Below, in pieces: positions 10,571 through 20,053 of a stretch of 64,000 nt of DNA. The notes under the pieces are model-generated. The model was not told the DNA's origin and searched no databases. It worked only from the letters and a program-made list of their open reading frames with translations. Both the position numbers and the translations under genes were made by a program. Numbering within the stretch: position 1 is the stretch's first letter; each line of letters opens with the position of its first letter. The DNA lies in contig NC_016450.1 of assembly GCF_000235365.1 (NCBI RefSeq), positions 868,001 through 932,000 of the forward strand. Reading direction: 5' to 3'. Source of the DNA: Eremothecium cymbalariae DBVPG#7215. Lineage: Eukaryota > Ascomycota > Saccharomycetes > Saccharomycetales > Saccharomycetaceae.

Positions 10571-13360
10571 ATGTTATTGAGGGACCAGCTTAAGGTTTTA
10601 CTTGATGGAGTGTTTGAGTTGAAAGAAGAAAATGGTATTGAGATATTACCAATTTTTTATACTCTTCCCTTAAGAAAGGACTATCCAGATTACTATAGGA
10701 TTATTAAGAAGCCGCTAAGTCTGGCTACGGTGAAGAAGAAGTTAAATCACTATAAAGAACCGCAAGAATTTGTTAACGATTTGGTTAGAATTACGTGGAA
10801 TGCTAGGACGTACAATACGAAAGAGTCAGAGATTTATCATTATGCTCTAATAATGGATCGGTATATTAAAGAGACGATTATTCCTCAGATTGAGAGGACT
10901 ATAGGGCATGTCAAGTATCCTTATCTAGGGCCTCTGCCGGATGAACAGCCGTTACCAGGGGTTCCTGTGGTTGATGAAGAGGAGGAAGGGTCAGGAGTAG
11001 TAGGAGCTGGGGGGGCAGGAGGAGCAGGGGGAGCTGCACGAGCATTGGAAGGAGGAGTCGGAGGAGGAGTAAGAGGGGGGTTGAATAATGGTATTGGTGG
11101 TGGTATTAATAGCGAAGAAATCAAAGCTAATTTAGGAGCAGGAGTGGGAGCAGGAGCAGGAATAGTAGCAGCAACAGGAGCAGCAACAGGAGTAAGAATG
11201 GAAATGGAGAAGGATGAACCTTTGATTCCTGATACTGCTGAAGAGGAAAGGGATGTAACGGCTGATGAAGAAGAGCCAGAGGCTTCAATGGTGCCTGAAT
11301 ATGATGATGATGAAGAGTACATGGAGGAGAAAAAGCGTACTCCGAAGCTCAGAATTCCCGTTATGACTACTCAGACTACATCAACGATTAGCAAATCTAC
11401 AACGCCGCAGCCATCTTTTCAGCGGCACCAGGCTCAAAAAACACATATGAGACGTGGTAGGCCTCCTGTAATTGATCTACCATACGAGCAGAGGATCAAA
11501 AACGTTTTAAAGAACCTAAAGAGAGAGACATTGTCTGGATCTAGAGAATACCTGACTTCACACTTTGACAGGTTACCTGACGAAGAAAGAGAACCTCAAT
11601 ACTACACAGTAATATCAAATCCACTTTCTTTAGATGATATTAGGAAGCGTGTAAAACAACGGAAATACAAGGATTTTCTTGCTTTTCAACAAGACATTGG
11701 TTTGATGTTGAACAACTATAGAATGTACCACAGATCACAGCCTCAAGAAATTAGGCGAGCCGCTGAATTTGAAGCAAAGTTTAGTGATTTTGCCAAATAT
11801 GAATTATCTAGACCAGATGAAGACTTCATGACTGATGGTGAATTAAAATACCCTCTTGACCATATTGAGTTGGACGGCAAGACATATAGGATTGGTGACT
11901 GGGTCTTGTTGCATAATCCAAACGACGAGACAAAACCAACAGTTGCCCAGATCTTTAGACTATGGCACACAAATGACGGACGGCGTTGGTTGAACTGCTG
12001 TTGGTATTTGAGGCCTGAACAGACGGTTCACCGTGTGGACCGTTTGTTCTACAAAAATGAGGTTGTAAAATCTGGTCAGTATAGAGATCATCTGGTAGAG
12101 GAGATTATTGGGAAGTGTTATGTTTGCCACTTTACCAGATACCAACGTGGCGATCCAGATTTGGTGATAGAGGGACCGTTATTTGTGTGTGAATACAGGT
12201 ATAACGAATCTGAAAAAGTTTTCAACAAAATTAGAACCTGGAAGGGTTGTTTGCCAGAAGAAGTACGTGATGTTGAGGAACCTACAATTCCAGTTATTGG
12301 CAGAAAATTTTTTAAATATGAATCGCCGATCAAACATTTACTGCCCCCAAATGCTACTCTCAATGATCCAATTCCACAACCTACAGAGGGTGCTGTTAAT
12401 GCCCCTCCGTTAGTTGGTGCAGTATACTTGAGACCCAAGATCAAAAAAGATGACCTGGGTGAGTATTCAACTTCTGATGACTGTCCGCGTTACATAATAA
12501 GACCAGGTGATCCTCCAGAAGTGGGGAAGATTGATCCAGAGACTGGGACTATAATCACAAACTCACAGACTGCCAGTGTTTTGCCTAAAATGAATATGTC
12601 CACCCCTCGTTTGTCCTCCCTGAATCGCAATGGTAGTTATTCAAATTTATCCGGAAGAACCAGTAGCTCCATAAATCTCCCCAGATCTACGCAATACTTC
12701 CCCCCTGCTCCAAACGGTGATATCAGATCGCTACCAATTGTTCAACAGGTACCGAAGGTGGTTATACCTTCTGCACAGGCTAGTGTCAAGGGGAATCTAC
12801 CAGCGTCTCCTGTAGCAGGTACAGGATCAGCCTCAACAGCAGCTTCTGCCGGCCCAGCACCATCATACCAACCACCATCGATTATCAACAACCTCGCCGC
12901 ACAAGCTAGAACAAATAACACCGTTCTCGGCAACATCGTCGTAGATACACCAAGCGCTTACGTCCTGCCCCTATCCATCACAAAGAATGTAGAGGTCCTA
13001 CAAAGAACTGACTACAACAACCAAATGAGGAGACTAGGAAAGGACCAGGTACCCAAGAAAAGGAAGAATAAAGGAGAAGTACTTTGGTTTAAAGGTGCAA
13101 GTGTCGTGTGTTACGAAAGATTATTAAACAGTGGTGGTGATACTGAAATCCCTTTGAATAGATGGTTTAAGAAGAAGCGGAAGATGGAATATGAAGAAGT
13201 TGATGAGGAAGTTGGAGAAGGTACTCAAGTTGAAAATGGCTCAACGGAAGATTATGATGATTCTCAGAATGAACAGTCTGATCTCCCGGGCACATTCCCA
13301 ATGGGTTTAAGACCAAGCGCCAAATTCATGTCCTATAGAATTTCGATCACCCAGTGTTGA
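10571..13360 (+). CDS. RSC1: RSC chromatin-remodelling complex subunit (Rsc1/Rsc2 type)
   Basis: Subunit of the RSC nucleosome-remodelling complex in the nucleus. In order: bromodomain 1 (about 15-105, with DYPDYY and NARTYNT), an acidic low-complexity linker, an AT-hook (RRGRPP, about 293), bromodomain 2 (about 300-400), a BAH domain (about 438-585, with IGDWVLLHNPND and PEQTVHRVDRLFYKNEV), and a conserved C-terminal region ending GLRPSAKF. The first in-frame ATG is at 10571; the frame is open to 10547 but only from a GTG. S. cerevisiae has two paralogs, RSC1 and RSC2. This single gene lies after MUP1 (as RSC1 does) and before ADE13 (as RSC2 does), so it is the unduplicated ancestor-like copy. 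The Gly/Ala-rich insert at about 140-220 is unusual. Confidence 0.95.
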   Translation: MLLRDQLKVLLDGVFELKEENGIEILPIFYTLPLRKDYPDYYRIIKKPLSLATVKKKLNHYKEPQEFVNDLVRITWNARTYNTKESEIYHYALIMDRYIKETIIPQIERTIGHVKYPYLGPLPDEQPLPGVPVVDEEEEGSGVVGAGGAGGAGGAARALEGGVGGGVRGGLNNGIGGGINSEEIKANLGAGVGAGAGIVAATGAATGVRMEMEKDEPLIPDTAEEERDVTADEEEPEASMVPEYDDDEEYMEEKKRTPKLRIPVMTTQTTSTISKSTTPQPSFQRHQAQKTHMRRGRPPVIDLPYEQRIKNVLKNLKRETLSGSREYLTSHFDRLPDEEREPQYYTVISNPLSLDDIRKRVKQRKYKDFLAFQQDIGLMLNNYRMYHRSQPQEIRRAAEFEAKFSDFAKYELSRPDEDFMTDGELKYPLDHIELDGKTYRIGDWVLLHNPNDETKPTVAQIFRLWHTNDGRRWLNCCWYLRPEQTVHRVDRLFYKNEVVKSGQYRDHLVEEIIGKCYVCHFTRYQRGDPDLVIEGPLFVCEYRYNESEKVFNKIRTWKGCLPEEVRDVEEPTIPVIGRKFFKYESPIKHLLPPNATLNDPIPQPTEGAVNAPPLVGAVYLRPKIKKDDLGEYSTSDDCPRYIIRPGDPPEVGKIDPETGTIITNSQTASVLPKMNMSTPRLSSLNRNGSYSNLSGRTSSSINLPRSTQYFPPAPNGDIRSLPIVQQVPKVVIPSAQASVKGNLPASPVAGTGSASTAASAGPAPSYQPPSIINNLAAQARTNNTVLGNIVVDTPSAYVLPLSITKNVEVLQRTDYNNQMRRLGKDQVPKKRKNKGEVLWFKGASVVCYERLLNSGGDTEIPLNRWFKKKRKMEYEEVDEEVGEGTQVENGSTEDYDDSQNEQSDLPGTFPMGLRPSAKFMSYRISITQC
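10990..11200 (+). repeat. Gly/Ala-coding low-complexity insert in the RSC gene
   Basis: Purine-rich GGAGCA-type repeats encode runs such as GAGGAGGAGGAA, GGVGGGVRGG and GAGVGAGAG between the first bromodomain and the acidic linker. The S. cerevisiae paralogs have no such segment. Confidence 0.8.
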
Positions 13361-13412
13361 ATATCCTGTGATCTTAGAGATTCTCATTGGTAGTCATCAA
13401 CTTCTCTGTTTT

Positions 13413-13418
13413 TGACTC
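13413..13418 (+). promoter_or_regulatory. Bas1/Gcn4-type TGACTC motif upstream of ADE13
   Basis: TGACTC, the core bound by Bas1 (with Pho2) at purine genes and by Gcn4, lies about 225 bp before the ADE13 start. It is a single short motif, so support is limited. Confidence 0.4.
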
Positions 13419-13642
13419 TGCTTCCGTGATTTCAACGTCCAGGTTTTCGAGGGGGATGCAGTCAATTTCTACCGTGAAAAATATAAATTGCTAGTCAATA
13501 CGAGCTGGAAAAATTTTTTGGGAGTATCAGATGTATATATATATATAATATATATATTTAGCTGAATATGTTTCATATTGCCTTTAGAAGAACTCAGTCA
13601 GCAAAATTCGAATAAGGTTACTATCGATACGTTCAGGTTGTG

Positions 13643-15091
13643 ATGTCAGACTTTGATAAATATTCTACGCCATTGTCATCTCGTTATGCGTCTGAGGAGA
13701 TGTCAACTTTGTTCTCCTCGAGACATCGGTTTTCTACCTGGAGGAAGCTTTGGTTAAATTTGGCTATTGCTGAGAAGGAACTAGGTCTTAATGTTATTAC
13801 AGATGAGGCTATCGAGCAGATGAAGGAACATCAGACCATAACGGACGAGGAAATTGCGCAGGCTTCTAAACAGGAGGCGATTGCCAGACATGATGTTATG
13901 GCACATATTCATGTATATGGAGTCAGCTGTCCAGAAGCGTCTGGTATTATTCATTTGGGTGCTACATCTTGTTTCGTTACAGACAATGCGGATCTAATTT
14001 TCTTGAGAGATGCTTATGATATTTTAATTCCTAAATTGGTAAACGTCATTAATAGGTTGTCTACATTTGCAATTAAATACAAAGATTTGCCAGTTTTAGG
14101 ATGGACTCATTATCAACCTGCACAATTAACGACATTGGGTAAGAGGGTTACACTATGGATCCAAGAGCTGTTATGGGATTTGAGAAATTTTGTTAGAGCT
14201 AGAAACGACATCGGCTTTCGTGGTGTGAAGGGTACTACTGGAACACAGGCTTCATTTTTGGCATTATTCCATGGTGATCATGATAAGGTTGAAGCACTGG
14301 ATAAGCGAGTTGCTGAATTATCGGGATTTGACATTATTTACCCAGTCACGGGTCAGACTTACTCGAGGAAAGTAGATATCGATGTGCTAGGTCCATTGTC
14401 TTCTTTTGCTGCAACCTCCCACAAACTAGCAACGGATATTAGATTACTGGCTAACTTGAAGGAGCTTGAAGAGCCCTTTGAAGCATCCCAAATAGGATCT
14501 TCCGCTATGGCCTACAAGAGGAACCCAATGCGCTGCGAGAGAGTCTGTTCTTTAGCTAGACACTTGGGGTCTTTGTATAGCGGCGCAGTTCAAACAGCAT
14601 CTGTTCAATGGTTTGAAAGAACTCTAGACGATTCTGCTATTAGAAGGATTTCCATACCGAGCGCCTTCTTAACCGCTGATATTCTTTTATATACCTTGTT
14701 AAACATTACTTCAGGGTTGGTAGTTTATCCAATGGTAATCCGCAGAAGGATTGAAAGTGAATTGCCATTTATGGCCACCGAAAATATAATCATGGCTATG
14801 GTGAAAAAGGGCGAATCTAGACAGCAAGTCCATGAGGCCATTAGGGTCTTATCTCATCAAGCAGCTGCTGTTATCAAGGAACAAGGTGGTGATAATGATT
14901 TGATTGAACGTGTGAAGAACGATAAATTTTTTGAGCCAATTTGGGATGAACTTGATTCGTTGTTGGATCCTTCAACGTTCATAGGCAGAGCCCCTCAGCA
15001 AGTCGAAAAGTTTATCCATCACGATGTAAAGCTGGCGTTAGCCCCATTTGAGGATGTAATTGACGATGAATCTTTTGGTCTAAAAGTCTGA
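13643..15091 (+). CDS. ADE13: Adenylosuccinate lyase
   Basis: Cleaves SAICAR to AICAR and adenylosuccinate to AMP (each releasing fumarate), acting twice in purine biosynthesis. The 482-residue protein starts [17 protein letters not shown]; an upstream in-frame GTG codon is ignored. Length equals the S. cerevisiae enzyme. Family landmarks: [14 protein letters not shown] in the N-terminal half with the active-site histidine region, [12 protein letters not shown] in the middle, and the fumarase/aspartase signature [16 protein letters not shown] with the flexible catalytic serine loop. ADE13 followed by VPS38 is the order of YLR359W-YLR360W, here with LST7 interleaved. Confidence 0.98.
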   Translation: MSDFDKYSTPLSSRYASEEMSTLFSSRHRFSTWRKLWLNLAIAEKELGLNVITDEAIEQMKEHQTITDEEIAQASKQEAIARHDVMAHIHVYGVSCPEASGIIHLGATSCFVTDNADLIFLRDAYDILIPKLVNVINRLSTFAIKYKDLPVLGWTHYQPAQLTTLGKRVTLWIQELLWDLRNFVRARNDIGFRGVKGTTGTQASFLALFHGDHDKVEALDKRVAELSGFDIIYPVTGQTYSRKVDIDVLGPLSSFAATSHKLATDIRLLANLKELEEPFEASQIGSSAMAYKRNPMRCERVCSLARHLGSLYSGAVQTASVQWFERTLDDSAIRRISIPSAFLTADILLYTLLNITSGLVVYPMVIRRRIESELPFMATENIIMAMVKKGESRQQVHEAIRVLSHQAAAVIKEQGGDNDLIERVKNDKFFEPIWDELDSLLDPSTFIGRAPQQVEKFIHHDVKLALAPFEDVIDDESFGLKV

Positions 15092-15240
15092 ATATAAACA
15101 ATTAGAATTGATCATAACAAGTGGTAACGTAACCTATGAAAAATTGAAAGCTACAACCCATTTATTTAACAAAACTTTATTTATTAACTTTATAAATTAT
15201 TGCACAATAAATCATCCATTTAATTAAAATAGTTAAGAAT

Positions 15241-15966
15241 TCAACAAGCTTGTTTACCCAACCTATCCAAGATGAATGAATTCCATTTGTGTAGCCTGAC
15301 AAATAAAAGCTTGTCATTTGTTAAATTAGAGATATTTTTCGGTATTTTCAAATTATTTCCCCGTAAGTAAGTCCCGCTAACCATAGATGAAAAGTTTGAG
15401 GTGCCCAGTATCTGGTTATGCTTTAGAGTTCTTTTCATCTCGGCTCTTCGTTCCTGTTTTATAAATTCAATCATATTGCTAAATGCCCCTAAAATAAACT
15501 TCCAATTTCTAGATACAACATCCATAGCCTGAATTTGATCCCTGATATCAATGGTTAATACCAAGCAGTAACGTCTCTCATTACCTCTTGCATGGGGGTC
15601 TTCCAGCTTAAAACCAACCGACAGGTTCAAACCCCTGATTTCATCAAAAAATAATAATGGTGAGCCATCGTAACTTACAGTTTCTTCACTAAATATCTTT
15701 TTTATCAGTGAAGCCAAAAACTGGAAGCGAACCGTTGAATAATGAGTTGAAACATAGTAGCATTCCCCAATGACACTTCTCATTGACTTGATATCATTCT
15801 CCTCTGGTATTAATATAAGACAGGACTCACAATAAGAGTCTGTAGGATAATTAGGTAACAACAACTTTTCGCACTCTGACAAGGTTTTTGCGCATTGCGT
15901 GACTAGCAGCACCTTGGGCCCATGTTTGTCACAAAAGTGCGTTAGCGAAATAAGTAAACTATTCAT
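15241..15966 (-). CDS. LST7: Folliculin-family protein Lst7
   Basis: Forms a complex with Lst4 at the vacuole that acts as a GAP for the Rag-type GTPase Gtr2, linking amino acids to TORC1. It is also needed for Gap1 permease sorting. The 241 residues match S. cerevisiae Lst7 (242) and correspond to the N-terminal longin domain of folliculin; the DENN part is absent, as in yeast. Conserved stretches are THFCDKHGPKVLLVTQC near the start, LLPNYPTDSYCESC, and the helix with NWKFILGAFSNMIEFIKQ. S. cerevisiae LST7 follows RSC1 (YGR057C after YGR056W), consistent with this position. It is divergent from VPS38, with 219 bp between the starts. Confidence 0.93.
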   Translation of the reverse strand: MNSLLISLTHFCDKHGPKVLLVTQCAKTLSECEKLLLPNYPTDSYCESCLILIPEENDIKSMRSVIGECYYVSTHYSTVRFQFLASLIKKIFSEETVSYDGSPLLFFDEIRGLNLSVGFKLEDPHARGNERRYCLVLTIDIRDQIQAMDVVSRNWKFILGAFSNMIEFIKQERRAEMKRTLKHNQILGTSNFSSMVSGTYLRGNNLKIPKNISNLTNDKLLFVRLHKWNSFILDRLGKQAC

Positions 15967-16185
15967 TGATTATGAACCCAATCCAATATCTCAGTACGAG
16001 TAAGGTGCGCTGAAGTTACCTAAGCTTTCTGCATTGGAATGTGTTTTTATACTGTTTGGTTCTTTACTCTGCTCCACTCGAACATTTTATTTTTTGACGC
16101 GAGAAGATTTCTCAACTCATCATTCACAACATGTAACCCTTAAGTTGGAGGAGTTAAGCACGAACAAGTTTATGAAGGACACTAA

Positions 16186-17457
16186 ATGAGCAATAAATCA
16201 CCGTATTTGTTGCACGTATGTTATTTGGAGTACTGGATTTTGAACTTTATATCACGAGGTACTAACGGTTCCACTTTAGCGGAGGCTCCGGCATCTACGA
16301 TCCATTTTGATTTGCAACGTCAGTTTGATAAGGAGCAATGAGGTAAAAGATGTCAAATGGAAAACATTTCCGTGCTTCATAGTATTGGAACACGAGGATG
16401 GGGATGCTAGATATGTTAGTGAGGTGCAAAAGGGCACTCACTCGCTGCTTAGATTTAATGAATTACCCTTATTGGAAAATTCAGTCCAGACCTATATCTG
16501 CCTGAAACTTATTGGCCAACTACCATCTCCAGAATTTCCTGAGAATGAATGGGCTATTATAAGTTCGCGTCGAATTGAATTCAGCAATCTTACGTATGTC
16601 AGTCATACTCATCTCATAGAAGACCTAAAAGAACTTAACACTCCGATACTTGAGTTTGATGATGGTTACTACACAGTAGTTCCGGTAACACATGAGCAAT
16701 GTGAAACGAATATAACCAAGTTAACTATGAAACAAAGCTTTACTTTTAATTCATTACTAAAAATGAACAAGGTATTAGAATATATATCTCAGGTCAAACA
16801 CGAGTCGACACGATTTGCAAACAAAATCCAGTTACTGGCAGAAGGATACCAGCAAGAAAATACCAACAATGTATTGAATTCAGCATTAACAGCCCTTGAA
16901 ATTCAGAAGAAAAAGAAGCTGGCGAAATTGCAGGCATTAAGGGAATATTTATCGGCGGCAAATGCAAAAAATGATGAAGAAGAACAGTTTGATAATGATT
17001 ATGGCGCCACGTACTCTAAGATGGTTCAAAAAAAAATATTATCCAACACCTCCAGGAACGAAAGTTCAGAAAGTTAATCGAAATATTCAGCAATACATCA
17101 CTTTTCCAAAACCCCTATGTTATTTTGGATGAAAATATCGAAGCTTCACCATATAGTATTTCCCTAGAAAAGTTGGATATACGAACTATTTTGAGTGTAG
17201 AAGACAGAATATTCATGAATACGGCACTTGGTTATTATTTACTCTTCGTTAATATTCTAGCGTGCAAAATTTGTTACATCCCTTTACCGTATACTCTGTC
17301 TTATTATGGTAGCACATCAGTTATAAATAATGTTTTACCATTGTATCTCACAGCATCCCCCACACAGCAACACATCGAAAGTTTCTCGACAGCAGTTCAC
17401 TTGTTCAATATGAATCTAATGCAAGTTAAGCAGTATCTGTATAACCATCGTGGATAA
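16186..17457 (+). CDS. VPS38: Vps38 (UVRAG-like subunit of PI3-kinase complex II), spliced, with a one-base frame break
   Basis: Part of the Vps34-Vps15-Vps30 complex II that makes PI3P on endosomes for vacuolar protein sorting. Exon 1 (16186-16215) encodes MSNKSPYLLH. Exon 2 starts at 16280 and continues RRLRHLRSI, a basic family-like start, then CNVSLIRSNEV. The central part (MNKVLEYISQ to KKKLAKLQALREYL) is probably the coiled coil. The frame stops at 17077, but at the nine-A run 17028-17036 the next frame takes over (ERKFRKLIEIF to YNHRG) and runs to 17457. Inclusive of one missing A, it gives about 402 residues against 439 in S. cerevisiae. It lies between ADE13/LST7 and DCR2, matching YLR360W. 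Its 3' end overlaps DCR2 by 32 bp, tail to tail. Confidence 0.88.
16216..16279 (+). other. Spliceosomal intron in VPS38 (64 nt)
   Basis: All three yeast signals are canonical: 5' splice site GTATGT (16216-16221), branch TACTAAC (16260-16266) and 3' splice site TAG (16277-16279), 13 nt after the branch. Both exons are in phase 0. Without splicing there is a stop between the ATG and the body of the gene. Confidence 0.93.
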
Positions 17458-19144
17458 TTTGAAAATCAAATTTTCTATCAGGCGAACCGTGTAATCTCTT
17501 CCAAGTATTGATTACTTTCTTCTTAGCATTAAATTCGAATATTCTTATGCGACGTTCAGTTCCACCATATCCTGCATACCCACGTTCTCCGACTGCACCG
17601 CCATAGCAGAGCCATAAACTGTCACTATGGGATAAGAAGTCAGTCTCTAAACAGTAGTCATTACAATGGTCATGCCCAACACTCACAGCTGAAACCTTCA
17701 ACTTGACTAGCACATCTGCAGTGCCAGAATTATACCGGGGAGCTGTAATTCCCTCTTTAAATGATCCTATTTTTTCATTTTGCTGTTCATCGTTACGCAC
17801 TGATTGAAAATTTAGGTATTCAGGAAGCGGAATATGGATAAAGGCCATAGACAAATCCGTATGCTTATCAGCAAGATTCTTTGTATAATATTCTTCCAAA
17901 TAGTTCAATTGTTCTTCTTTGATCCAATCATAACCAAAATAAACCTTAGGATTAGGTGATCTTTTATGACTGTCCAAAAAGTAAAAAGTGATTGCTGGGC
18001 TCCCATCCCGGTCGTCCACTTGGAGGACGTAATTACCAAAACCAAAATCATTACGCAATCCATCTCTGGGATTAATTTTAAAAAGCGAGTAAGGTAGTTG
18101 GTATACATATTTCGAAAGTTCCTGTCGATCCATAGACCCGCTATCATCATGATTACCCCATATCACGGCATATGGTATTCCTCGTCTGATAGCAGGGCCT
18201 AGTGCCTTCAACAACGCTGTTTCGGAGTCTTGCTCCCATTCACCCTCAATCTGATCACCAGTGAAGACTATAAGATCTGGATTTTCTATTTCCAAAACTG
18301 TTTCAACGAAGTTTAACGTTTTAGGGTCTGCTTCACAGTTCTCCGTGGTTGGGAATTCATCTTTGCATTCACCCTTTCCAACGCCAAAATGCAAGTCTGC
18401 CAACTGGACGACCTTAAAATTGCCTTCTTCATTGACTCGCAAATCAACGCCCGGCGTACCCTTTCTAACCTGAATTCTCTTGATTGATAAATAACTTGGA
18501 TAGTATCGATCTGCCAACTTCCAACCCTTTTCTAGATTCCAATTTACCCGAGGATCCACACAATCTTCACCAAATAGCACATTTATACCACTAACATACT
18601 CCCCATTACCCGCCATCGCGATATCCCACTCGCCAATCTTGACGTATAGATCATCCACCCTTTTTGAACCAGCCAGCTGTTCCTTCGATATATCAAAGAC
18701 CCCTAAACTACCTTTCAACAGTCCCTTGGAAAAATAAACCGCCAAAGTCTTAAAACTAATTGAATCGTAGAATAAATACTCTGATATTCCAAACCAACGT
18801 GCTTGTTTCAGGCCCAAGATATTTTTTTTGATTATCGTACGCACTACCGCCTGCTTATGAAACGATGTGGCAGAAAACAACTTGCTCTTAGTCCAGCACA
18901 TCTCTACTACCCCAGCACCACTTAAACACCTCTTCTTTCCAAAATTCACAACTAAACTTTCGTCGAACAGATCAGAAAATACTTCCGTATCCTCTAAATC
19001 AAACTTTACATTAAAGATCTCCTTCGGTGAACCCCAGAGAGAAACTGGATCGAGTCCAGCTATTTGGTAATAGAAAACCCCACAGATTACTACACACCCC
19101 AAATACACAAACATCCTTCTAATCTTCTTCGACAACAGAACCAT
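17426..19144 (-). CDS. DCR2: Membrane-anchored phosphoesterase Dcr2
   Basis: Calcineurin-like metallophosphatase. In S. cerevisiae it dephosphorylates Ire1 to dampen the unfolded protein response and promotes START when overexpressed. The 572-residue protein starts MVLLSKKIRRMF, with one hydrophobic segment (about 12-30) that looks like a signal anchor. Metal-binding motifs occur in family order: LADLHFG, FTGDQIEGE, WGNHDD, and near the C-terminus the GHDHCND block. S. cerevisiae Dcr2 has 578 residues. It sits between VPS38 and STE11, as YLR361C does between YLR360W and YLR362W. The stop codon lies inside the 3' end of VPS38. Confidence 0.95.
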   Translation of the reverse strand: MVLLSKKIRRMFVYLGCVVICGVFYYQIAGLDPVSLWGSPKEIFNVKFDLEDTEVFSDLFDESLVVNFGKKRCLSGAGVVEMCWTKSKLFSATSFHKQAVVRTIIKKNILGLKQARWFGISEYLFYDSISFKTLAVYFSKGLLKGSLGVFDISKEQLAGSKRVDDLYVKIGEWDIAMAGNGEYVSGINVLFGEDCVDPRVNWNLEKGWKLADRYYPSYLSIKRIQVRKGTPGVDLRVNEEGNFKVVQLADLHFGVGKGECKDEFPTTENCEADPKTLNFVETVLEIENPDLIVFTGDQIEGEWEQDSETALLKALGPAIRRGIPYAVIWGNHDDSGSMDRQELSKYVYQLPYSLFKINPRDGLRNDFGFGNYVLQVDDRDGSPAITFYFLDSHKRSPNPKVYFGYDWIKEEQLNYLEEYYTKNLADKHTDLSMAFIHIPLPEYLNFQSVRNDEQQNEKIGSFKEGITAPRYNSGTADVLVKLKVSAVSVGHDHCNDYCLETDFLSHSDSLWLCYGGAVGERGYAGYGGTERRIRIFEFNAKKKVINTWKRLHGSPDRKFDFQIIHDGYTDTA

Positions 19145-19360
19145 CCTATAGGTTACTCCCCTTCTACACCAAAGTTATGCTAAAGCGAGATTAGTTTTCG
19201 AAGAGGAACAAAGGACCCTGTCCCATGCCCATTTTTGAACACCATATATTTTTTACCACTTCAATATACTGCATCCCTCTGAGACCTTCAAATAATTAAA
19301 TTCTACATAAAGGGTCTTTTCTTAAAATACATAATAAACCAGCCAGCATCCACCGCTCCC

Positions 19361-19648
19361 TCACTTAGCTGAGCCTCCTTCATCTTTCCCATCCTCCTGA
19401 ACTTCTTTAACTTCCTGCTTAACCTTATTCGCCGCACCTCCTGAATTCTGCACAATCTCTGGCCGGTGATCTCCTACTTGTAACAATGCACCCGGTACGT
19501 TCCCAGCCGTATCCTCCATTTTTGGCCGATTAGAACGAAGCACACTATGAGGATAGTGCAGCTTGTGCATGGGCACCTCAACTCTATGTCCACCACGGTT
19601 TAAGTACACCCTGTCAGGCACTACCTCAGACAACTTTTTATTATCCAT
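19361..19648 (-). CDS. Small conserved protein (YLR361C-A-like), function unknown
   Basis: A 95-residue ORF beginning MDNKKLSEVVPDRVYLNRGG. The N-terminal half is well ordered (VEVPMHKLHYPHSVLRSNRPK, EDTAGNVPGALLQVGDHRPEI) and the C-terminal third is Lys/Glu/Asp/Gly-rich. S. cerevisiae has a small uncharacterised gene, YLR361C-A (98 codons), in the same place and orientation between DCR2 and STE11, so I infer orthology from position and length. No domain is recognised. An ORF of this length with such non-random composition is unlikely by chance. Confidence 0.75.
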   Translation of the reverse strand: MDNKKLSEVVPDRVYLNRGGHRVEVPMHKLHYPHSVLRSNRPKMEDTAGNVPGALLQVGDHRPEIVQNSGGAANKVKQEVKEVQEDGKDEGGSAK

Positions 19649-20053
19649 GGCTATGCTATATATATAGCTTGTAAAACTTTTTCCAGCTTGAAGTGAGGCA
19701 AAAGTTGCTAGAACAAAATTGACTTAGTTGTATATGAGTTCAGAAATCAGAAGTGGCTAGATTATATTAGGTATTCTCTAGCTTCTGAATACTTTCTTTT
19801 TGTCTTGTAGTAAGAGTTAGTTAAATTAGGATTACTTTATACAATAAAGGGAAAGTGTCCATTTCTAGAGAAGGAATGAAGGCCCTGTGGTTTATGGGTA
19901 ATCCGTTGAATACGATGATATAAGGCGTCACAATGGACGAATATGTTAGAAGAGGCAGCATTTTAGCGTTTCGTAATCTACGTTCATGTGTCGAGTAGGA
20001 TAAGGGTGACAGCTGGCTTGTTCAGGATTGATATCAGTCGTTTAAGGGAAGTT
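19649..20053. other. Divergent promoter region between the small gene and STE11
   Basis: About 400 bp, no recognised element. The STE11 frame is open upstream to 19988 but only from a GTG. Confidence 0.6.
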
